A stretch of 35,022 nt of DNA from Fomitopsis serialis (Eukaryota > Basidiomycota > Agaricomycetes > Polyporales > Fomitopsidaceae). A program made the position numbers and the translations under genes. Positions 10,600-17,381 of this stretch are shown piece by piece. The first letter of the stretch is position 1; every line of letters starts with the position of its first letter. The stretch lies in assembly GCF_022376445.1 (NCBI RefSeq), contig NW_025955364.1, positions 1 to 35,022 of the forward strand. Direction: 5' to 3'. The notes under the pieces are model-generated. The model was given only the letters and a program-made list of their open reading frames with translations, had not been told where the DNA came from and did not search any database.

Positions 10600-11080
10600 T
10601 CGGAGGCTAATTCTGCCGAACAGGACGGTGGGCAGGCGAGCGCGAGAGAAAGCGCGAACGAGACAGCCTCTGAACGCCGGCCAGCGGACAGCTGGGCGAG
10701 CGCGAGCAAGTGGGTGGGTGGACAATGTAAGCAGGCGAACGGGACGAGTAGATGAGCGAGCGAGAGTGCAGGTGAAAGGAAGCGCGGGCAAGCGGGAACG
10801 CGGGCGAACGGGAGCGTGGGAAAACGGGAGCGTACGCAAGAGGTAACGCGGGCGGGTTGCTGGCGGGTTGATAAGTGGGCGAGAGTGGGCAGGCGGACAA
10901 TAGAAACCGGGGACAAGCAGGCGGGTGTGCGTGAACATGCGGGTAGGTTGGTGAGCGAGCGGGGGCAGGTGGGCGAGACAGCGAAGATGGGCGCAGGCGA
11001 GAAAGAGTGGGCGGGCAAGCGAGCTGGTAAGAAGGCAAATACTGGCAGACGGACGAGCGAGAGGGCGCGCAAGTAGGCAT
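10600..11080. repeat. Degenerate G-rich minisatellite-like tract
   Basis: For about 480 bp the plus strand is dominated by loosely repeated units built from GCGGGCGAAC, GCGAGCGAGA and GGGCGAG-like words, with very few C runs and almost no T, so G/C and A/T skew are extreme. All frames are long and open on the minus strand, giving Pro/Arg/Ser/Leu-rich nonsense (PPTCPRS-like), which is a by-product of the composition, not coding. Units vary in length and sequence, as in an old tandem repeat. It ends in the hairpin at 11050-11114. Confidence 0.65.
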
Positions 11081-11114
11081 GCAATGCCTATTTGCTTGCC
11101 CTCTCGCTCGTCCG
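11050..11114. repeat. Inverted repeat: 31-bp arms, 3-nt loop
   Basis: The left arm 11050-11080 (starts CGGACGAGCGAGAGGG) and the right arm 11084-11114 (ends CCCTCTCGCTCGTCCG) are reverse complements with three mismatches, separated by GCA. The outer 17 bp of each arm match perfectly. The left arm is the end of the G-rich repeat tract; the right arm begins the retroelement relic, so the hairpin sits on the junction of the two. Confidence 0.85.
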
Positions 11115-11119
11115 CGTGA

Positions 11120-11500
11120 GCCAGCAAGGACTCGGAGGTTGACCGCGGAGCTGCTGCTGCCTCGCGCTGCCTTCTTCGCTTCTTGGTTGGCATGCTCATG
11201 GCCTGCCATGTCGTGGTGGCCCGGAACCCACCAGAGCGTGAGTACGATCCCTGGGTGCTGTTTGAGCATGGTGTTGATCGTGCTGAGTAGAAGGTGGATT
11301 AGGGAGTGGGCAGGGTGATCGGTGGTAGGAGGTGAGTGCCAGCGAGTCGTCAAGTTACCGTGCGCAGTGCGACTTAGACCACCCACTGTCGGAGTTGGGA
11401 CTGTGTTTAGGGCAGACTGACAGTGGTCTTGCGCAAAATCGCCTGCGACCGTGACCATAGCCAGGCTGCTGCTTCGTGGGCGATACTCGCTCATAACAAG
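11120..11500 (-). mobile_element. Relic RNase H domain of a non-LTR retrotransposon
   Basis: The minus-strand frame entering at 11494 contains SLIHLLLSTINTMLKQHPGI followed by LTLWWVPGHHDMAGHEHA and NQEAKKAARG. This fits the C-terminal part of the RNase H domain of fungal LINE-type elements, whose pattern is WVPGHxxxxGNExADxxAKxAA. The expected GNE..AD is degraded to GHE..AN, so the metal-binding residues are partly lost. No reverse transcriptase segment lies nearby, and just past the domain the frame runs into the G-rich repeat, so this is a fragment and not a live element. The upstream part (SSSLAMVTVAGDFAQ) has no clear RNase H start. Confidence 0.6.
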
Positions 11501-11833
11501 GTCGGTATGTCCATTGTAGGATGATTGACCGTAAGGCCATTGAAGTCCTGGCAGTTGTTACACAACCTGATGGCAGAGTTATCACAAGCGAAACATACCG
11601 GCAGAGAACGGACAACCTATGGTCCAGTGAAGCACAGCCAGACAATGAATGGACGAGCAGAGGTCAGGTTGTTGATCGCGCACCGGGGAACCGACAGACT
11701 GTTATGAGGTGGGGCGGGGGTGGCCGTAGTGATCGTAAACCCGTAATGCCTAATCGGGGCTTATTATTATCGATCGGACTGCCGCTCGTCGATAAGATGT
11801 ACCTGGTGGTAACACCGCCGTGCAGATTCCGCG
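11501..11833. other. Spacer between the retroelement relic and the DysF gene
   Basis: This 333-bp stretch is the likely promoter and 5' UTR of the DysF gene. It holds a short AT-rich patch (TTATTATTATCGATCG near 11761-11776), but no motif I can assign. Confidence 0.4.
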
Positions 11834-13350
11834 ATGACCATGACCTCCTCGTCCGCTCGCCCGTCCTCCCTCCGCAAGCCCCCGCCGCCGCACACGGAGG
11901 ATGACCTAGAAACGAGAGAAGAGGCTCGCGCGTACCTCTCGCCCAAGCATCACTTCTTCCACCTCTCGCCCTCGTGGAACCGCGCCCGTTCAAAACGAAA
12001 CGACAAGAAGAGAGTGAGGCACGAGGAGGACGAACGGCAGGGCTACGATGCAGAGCAAGAGGTTATTTATCCTACGCTCAGAGGCTCCGCTATTGAGGGC
12101 GGTCTGGTGGAGCTGCACGACGAGTTGCTGAGGGAGCCAGGAGAAGGTGCAGACTCAGATGCGCCAGTGTACAGGTGGGCAGTGCTCTACGAGAACCAAC
12201 GCGGGTAAGCCAAGCTCGGTCACAACTTGCATTTGGGTCTCACACTGCACACAGCATTACCGTCTTATCCACGCCCTGCTACTCGCCGCAGACCCTCCTC
12301 CCGCTCGACCCACCTGCCTTCACCCTCCCGACACCCAGACCCTCGAAACGCGCCTGGCGCACCCAGCCAACCGTCTCTCTCGCGTCCTATCCTCTCCCTG
12401 ATGGCACATGGCGCTGGGTTTCACATGCCTGGATGATTGACATGCGCGGTGACGGGCTCGTCCAGCACGACGGCTTCGAGTACGCGTGGTCGTTTCGCTC
12501 CGGCCGCTGGCATCCCAAGATCGGCACCCTCAGCGCTGGGGCATGGGTGCGCCGGCGGCGGTGGGTACGCTTGATGGTGCGCGTGCGGAGGCAGGGCGCG
12601 CAGCCGGACGCGGAGCGGGCTGATCGGGAGGGCGAAGCAGAGGGCGAGGTGGAGGGAGAACTGCTTGCGCTAGACCTGGTGCAGGATGTGCCTGGCGCAA
12701 CGCGGCCGCCATCGGTAGCGGAGAGTGCAGAAAGCGAGGACGAGAAGGCGGAAGCGGAGGTATGGATAGGCGATGACGGGGACTGGGAGAGGTGTCGAAC
12801 GGTGCTCAAAAGGATAGGGAGGGACGGGAGGAAACTGGAGTTGTGGAAGCGGTGGTTTGAATTTGGATTTCACTCTGAGAAGGACGAAGACGAGGAGGAG
12901 AAAGAGGGAGCATATGAAGAAGAGAGCAAGGGTGAAGTCAAAGCAGACGAACACGAAGTGCCTTCGTCATCATCCTTGGAGAGGGAACTCGAAGAAGATG
13001 CGGGCGTGCGCCCCATTCACCCTCCAAGAGACTATATCGCGAGGATCGTCCGAGATCACGTATGTCTCTGCACAATATATGTTGTCCTTTCATCTACTAA
13101 TGTTCATTTCGCTCCTGCGCAGGGCTCCGAGATCCTTGGCACGTTCGTGTTCCCAGACTCACGCGCGCAATTTCTCGAGATCCTCGACGCCGCCAATCTT
13201 CTTGGCGAGTTCAAAGCTGGGATGGGTATATCAGATCATGCACAGGCACTCGACTTCTGGAGCTACGCGCCGACTTCGCCCACGGCACCGAGTTCAAGCT
13301 CCCTTGCTGTCGAACAGTCCACCCTGGCGCCCCTTGGTGCCAGTGAATAA
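11834..13350 (+). CDS. DysF (peroxin/dysferlin) domain protein, 467 aa
   Basis: Member of the fungal Pex24/Spo73/TECPR1-like DysF proteins, which act at peroxisome, ER or other internal membranes; some DysF domains bind lipids. Exons are 11834-12204, 12255-13059 and 13123-13350 (1404 nt). The first intron is fixed by restoring YENQRG|ITVLSTPCYS. The second (63 bp) is in frame without stops but has canonical GTATGT, a CTACTAAT branch site and CAG. The protein shows a low-complexity N terminus, the conserved WAVLYENQRG core followed by LLPLDPPAFTLP, then the DysFN box WVSHAWMIDM..DGFEYAWSFRSGRWHP (about 174-200). An acidic linker follows, then a DysFC-like WERCRTVLKRIGRDGRKLE near 296-315 and a short C-terminal tail. 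No membrane segment is seen, unlike Pex30-type proteins with a reticulon part, so a soluble Spo73-like role is more likely (inference). Confidence 0.85.
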
Positions 13351-13668
13351 CGATAAAGGGCATACTTGGTAATCACGCCTCTGGCTACATCGAATGAGGT
13401 CTGCCATGGAACAAGCTTGGGACTGATCGGAGTTTTCTGTTCTCGCCTGTTGTACAGATTCTGTTACAGATACCCTAGGTCGATCTTCTACCTCTAAGTA
13501 CCAATCTTCTGCAGCTGTCTGCATATGCTGCCAGATGCTGCCTTCCAACTGCCTTCTCAAGGTTACTCACTGCATGGCCTGGGCCCTGCAGCGCGTTGTT
13601 ACCGGGGTCCGGAATCACATGGGAACCTAGGAACTTACGTGACGCCCGACGCCCGTGTATACTCGATC
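13351..13668. other. Spacer between the DysF and TMEM135-like genes
   Basis: This 318-bp stretch contains the 3' end of the DysF gene and the promoter of the next gene. A minus-strand frame at 13294-13560 has no recognisable motif. Nothing else was seen. Confidence 0.4.
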
Positions 13669-15796
13669 ATGCCGCCAACATGCCGCTACCCACCGTGAAC
13701 GCGTCCACCTCCTCGCCGCTGTCCTGGGTTGCTCCTCGACCTCACCGTCAATCATGTCCGCAGAAGCCCCCCGCGCGACCTAAAGCACAAGCTGCTCGCG
13801 CTGCCGAATACACTGGGGGAATACCTGCACTCGATCCCAAACGACCACCCGCTGCAGATCGCCCTGCGGACTTACGCGCTCTCAATCTCCCTCTCGCTCG
13901 GTCCCGCTTTGGTACCATTTCTAACCAGTGAGAGGGCACGGAGGAGTGGCCTGACGCGTCTGGGGAAGATACTGGGGCGCGAACTGGGGGTGACGGGGTT
14001 TGCTTTCGCTATGACTGCGGGCGTGGGTGGCGGTGCGGTCCTGCGGGACGTGTTCGATCTTCTGGCGGAGCAAGGCAGTCCAAGGACGGATGAAGGCGAT
14101 TCGATATGTGGGCCCGCGCGAGCGAAGGCTGTCGGATGGCTGGCTTTGTTGAAGGAGTCGCATAGGACATTCCTTGCCAATGTCCTTTCGGCCGCCATGG
14201 CCATCACACTCTTTCATTGCAGACGCCCCCCGCCTGCCTCAGCGAAGGCGAGCATAGCTATACCATTCACCCCTCCTCTATCCCCCAGCTCTTCTTCAAA
14301 ACCCACGCCATTCGCAGGTCGCCCATCCATCACCCTTGACTTGACTCTCTTACTCCTGGTCCGCGCCATGGACGCCCTAGCCCAGGTTACCATACAAAAA
14401 GGTTGCGAAGTGATCGAGAAGAACGACAGTGTCCACGGAAAGGAAGCTGCAATGCGGCGCAGGCGTCTGCTCAGTATGCGGCTGGACGCATTGGTATTCT
14501 GGGCGAGCAGCGCAAGGTTCGTGAACTAAACGCCTGTTATGTTCGACGCTCAATGCTGTGCCGCCTGAAGGATCATGTGGTGCTTCTTCTACCAGCCGGA
14601 AAGGTCAACCGACGTCGATTCCTTCCCTGTGTTATGTCGCTGAACTAACCATCGTACAGGCTACCACGCTCGTACAACAAATGGTGCATCCTTTCAGTGT
14701 ACCCGCCGTCGTACAGTCGTTGACAGGTTTGCAACATACAACAGGATCATGACCGTCGCGAACATCGATCCCCGCATCCTTGCCGCAATGCGTGCATTGC
14801 GCTCCGGAACTTGGTCATACAGGCGCCATCACTCCGTACAGCCGGACCTGTTATCCTCCCTGTCGCAAGACCTCGGGTATCCAGCAGCATGGGGGGACAT
14901 AACTCGCTTGCCCGCACGCGGCGGGCCTGACGCCACTGCTGTATGGAAGGAACTCGGCGTGAAGGGCCGGGATGGAATCGGTGGTACACCGTGCGAGCTC
15001 GTACACGCCAACGCCTCTGGCGGTAGCTGTAGCAAGAACACCGCGCTCAGAGGCACGCAGGCATTCGCATCTGCTATGGCCATATACCTCCCAGTAAGCT
15101 CACCACGGCAGCGCATCGAAGGCGTGCACACTGACTTACCTGCGCGCAGGTGCACTTCCTGCCCATCCTGCTCACCCGTCCGCGCACCCTCCTCCGCCCC
15201 TCCAAACTCATGCAAACGCTCCTCGCCGTCCTCCGCAGCGCCTCTTTCCTCAGCACGTTCGTCTCCTGTATCTGGGCCGCCGTCTGCCTCACACGCACGG
15301 TCCTCCTCGCGCGCCTCTTCCCGCGCATCTCGCACGACGTCTGGGACGGGCCCTTCGGGTGCACGTTCGCCGGGAGCCTCGTATGCGGGGGTAGCATATG
15401 GATCGAGCAGGGACGGAGGAGAGGCGAGATCGCGCTGTACGTCCTGCCGAGGGCGATCCGGGCGTGCTTGCCGGAGAGGTGGGTGAGAAGCGGGGCGCAG
15501 GGCGTGCAATGGGGTGAACGGTGCGTACATCTACACATCAGACGGGCTTACAGGGCGTAGAACGCTCATTGGCACCCCACAGTCTCGCGTTCGTACTTTC
15601 GCTGTCGACTATCCTGACCGCGGCGATCCACCGTCCGGACTCGTTGCGCGGGCTGTCGCGATGGACCCTGGCGTTCATCATGAAAGGCCCGAACGCTGGC
15701 TTCTGGAGGCGCAAGCGGCGCGGCGAGTCCGTGCCCCCTACGCCTGTCGAAAAGACATCAGCTGTCGATACCCAGGCACGACCATACACGCTATGA
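13669..15796 (+). CDS. TMEM135-like (PMP52 family) multispan membrane protein, 589 aa
   Basis: Fungal relative of TMEM135/PMP52, a membrane protein linked in animals to peroxisomes, mitochondria and lipid handling. Exons are 13669-13694, 13764-14516, 14571-14603, 14660-14683, 14745-15093, 15150-15520 and 15583-15796; they total 1770 nt and close in frame. Four junctions restore motifs: WASSAR|IMWCFFYQPE, PER|LPRSYNKW|IMTVANIDPR, IYLPV|HFLPILL and WGER|LAFVLSLS. Conserved segments are DHPLQIALRTYALSISLSLGP, GVGGGAVLRDVFD, CELVHANASGGSC, RSASFLSTFVSCIWAAVC, WDGPFGCTFAG..SIWIEQGRRRGE and LRGLSRWTLAFIMKGPNAGF. Several hydrophobic spans fit multipass topology. The first exon (26 nt, MPPTCRYPP) is the least certain: it is chosen because its intron restores phase and removes an in-frame stop at 13696. 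Exons of 33 and 24 nt are easily missed by automatic annotation. Confidence 0.85.
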
Positions 15797-15983
15797 GACA
15801 AACGACCCCCTTCGTATACACATTGCTATTCATTCCGAGACTCGGAACGATCCATCGTTGTCAGCCGCCACCCTGTTCTGTCACAGTCGCCGTCTGCACC
15901 ATCGCCGACCAGTTCGCCAATGCACAACCGTCTTCCCCGTCTCCACTGCTGTAGTCAATACCTGTTGTCGTGTGTGTCCAGTA

Positions 15984-16370
15984 ATGTTTGTAAGACCTGT
16001 CCCTGTACGCATACCCGGTGACACGCAGAACAATATATGTAAATGTTCAAAGAGTAAACTCTTGTCCTTCGCGGACAGAATAAACGACGTTGCCTTTGTC
16101 ACCTACGACAAGTGCTACCGTTGCGCTGATCAAGAACATGTCCACCGGGTTTGGGAAGAATACGACGCTGTGCGACACCAATTTGATACGGGAAGAGAAC
16201 CACGATGTCGAGACTGTGCGGTATGGTTCGACCCTTTGGGTCTCAGTCGCTTCGTAGACAAGCATCGCACTCTGTGTAAGCATCACGGCGGGCGCACGAC
16301 ACGATATATGCAATTCCTCTCTAGAAGATTATACACGCCTGGACCATCGCCGATGCCAGGCTCCGCTTAG
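15984..16370 (+). CDS. Small Cys-rich open frame, doubtful (128 aa)
   Basis: An ATG-started frame in the 584-bp space between the TMEM135-like stop and the NDUFS6-type stop. It has an arrangement of Cys and His pairs: CKC, then CYRC..EHVH, CRDC and CKHH, which could suggest a small zinc-binding protein. I do not recognise the family. It lies where the 3' UTRs of two convergent genes are expected and has no evident promoter, so it may well be a chance frame. Confidence 0.2.
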   Translation: MFVRPVPVRIPGDTQNNICKCSKSKLLSFADRINDVAFVTYDKCYRCADQEHVHRVWEEYDAVRHQFDTGREPRCRDCAVWFDPLGLSRFVDKHRTLCKHHGGRTTRYMQFLSRRLYTPGPSPMPGSA

Positions 16371-16380
16371 ACGAGTTGAA

Positions 16381-17035
16381 TCAATGTTCGTGCCCGTGGT
16401 GCGGTGCCTGCTCGAAGCGCAGACCGCTGTATGGCATAACATGAGGTCATAAAGCAATGATGAGTGTACTGAAACTCACCAGTATCTGTTAGGAAAGACA
16501 GGGAGTAGAAATGTGGATCAGATGGGCGAGAAATGCGATCTACTCTGTCAGAGTTGACGTACCCGCACGGTTTCGCACCAGGCTTGTCCTGCTCACGGGG
16601 TCAGCAGGAAGTTCGCAGGAGTTCAAGGGCACGTACAAGATTGATGAAGATCTTTGGATGACCGAGAGGGCCTCCTCCTAAGATGATAAAACCGGTCATG
16701 CAAGCATACAACATCGCGCATGCAAGGAACGTACCGCCATCACAGACAGCCTTACGGCCATGCACGACACGAATGGGCTCCTCAGCAATCATCTGCATCG
16801 CGCTGAGAGGATTCGGCTGCAGACCCATGTTGGTCTGCTCAAAGCGAGGGCCTGAGCGACCCTGGGGGCGTGGTCGCTGGCTGGTGGACCATGTTGCTGG
16901 GTAGTTGGGAGCCTGCTCGATGACCGCTTCCTTTGACGGGGCTTCGTGGGCGGGTACGGGGGTGTTGGAGGATGCCGCCGAAGACGCGAGGCGGGCGAGA
17001 GGGCGGGCGACGCGCGGGAGGCGTCGGGCGAGCAT
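16381..17035 (-). CDS. NDUFS6: NADH:ubiquinone oxidoreductase zinc subunit, NDUFS6 type, 139 aa
   Basis: Accessory subunit of mitochondrial complex I that carries a structural zinc and is needed for a late step of assembly of the peripheral arm (known for the family). Exons are 17035-16735, 16677-16637, 16588-16563, 16485-16480 and 16426-16381, total 420 nt. The model is forced by the conserved C terminus: CDGGGGPLGHPKIFINL|DKPGAKPCG|Y|CGLRFEQAPHHGHEH. The likely zinc ligands Cys98, His107, Cys122 and Cys125 are all present. The N terminus is Arg/Ala/Ser-rich with no acids before residue 30, as in a mitochondrial targeting peptide. RFEQTNMGLQPNPLSAMQMI is the usual family signature. Exon 4 is only 6 nt (ATACTG); without it the frame ends at CGYW. 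The gene shares its promoter with HSP104. Confidence 0.93.
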
Positions 17036-17200
17036 GGCGGTCGAAGGACAACGCTGGTGACGGCGGCGAGGTGTGTGCGCCGATCCGGGGCAAGCGAACC
17101 GGTTCAGCTGGGGGTTCCCGGGGCCTGGTTCGGAGCGGTTCGGGGACGCGTCGGTGGCGGGGTACTGAGTGACATCACTGGCCGGATTGGGAGGGGCGTC

Positions 17201-17218
17201 GAACGTTCTGCCTCATTC
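17201..17218 (+). promoter_or_regulatory. Heat-shock element, gapped (GAAnnTTC + TTC)
   Basis: GAACGTTC at 17201-17208 is a perfect pair of inverted HSE units. A further TTC stands at 17216-17218, in 5-bp register but with the intermediate unit replaced by CCT. Hsf1 trimers accept such gapped arrays. It lies about 180 bp upstream of the HSP104 ATG. Confidence 0.6.
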
Positions 17219-17266
17219 GGGGCGACTGGAGAGCGGACCAGATGCTCGGTGCAACGTCTGCGCCCA

Positions 17267-17274
17267 TTCGAGAA
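17267..17274 (+). promoter_or_regulatory. Heat-shock element half pair (TTCnnGAA)
   Basis: TTCGAGAA is a tail-to-tail pair of HSE units, followed in register by TCC (one mismatch to TTC at 17277-17279). It lies 27 bp upstream of the TATA box of HSP104. Confidence 0.5.
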
Positions 17275-17300
17275 CCTCCACGCGCGAGGCGGCCAGGGTG

Positions 17301-17307
17301 TATATAG
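17301..17307 (+). promoter_or_regulatory. TATA box of HSP104
   Basis: TATATAG stands 75-80 bp upstream of the HSP104 ATG in otherwise GC-rich DNA. It is followed by a pyrimidine-rich stretch and a CA-rich leader, which is a usual arrangement for strongly inducible fungal genes. Confidence 0.6.
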
Positions 17308-17381
17308 CCTTGGGTCTGCCTCCCCGCCGCCCATCTTCACCTCTCAATCGTTCACGGACTTTCACGACTTGCACGAACACT

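Larger units (their letters stand above)
17036..17381. promoter_or_regulatory. Divergent promoter of NDUFS6-type gene and HSP104
   Basis: Only 346 bp separate the two start codons. The HSP104 side carries heat-shock-element-like sites and a TATA box (listed separately). No TATA box is evident on the NDUFS6 side. The close spacing implies that heat-shock factor bound here could also touch the complex I gene (inference). Confidence 0.7.

Noticed and set aside
10413..11494. Long overlapping minus-strand open frames (223-295 aa) rich in Pro, Ser, Arg and Leu
   Set aside because: They arise from the G-rich, T-poor composition of the plus strand, which removes stop codons in all minus frames. Only the part from about 11494 to 11150 has a recognisable domain (RNase H relic).
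13596..13931. Frame starting MPLPTVNAST as start of the TMEM135-like protein
   Set aside because: It is out of frame with the conserved LALPNTLGEYLHSIPN segment and ends at 13931; an intron from 13695 to 13763 with ATG at 13669 restores phase.
15483..15560. Alternative introns 15483-15553 and 15514-15560 in the TMEM135-like gene
   Set aside because: Both keep frame, but the intron 15521-15582 gives WGER|LAFVLSLSTILTAA, which fits the expected membrane segment best and has a good CCCCACAG acceptor.
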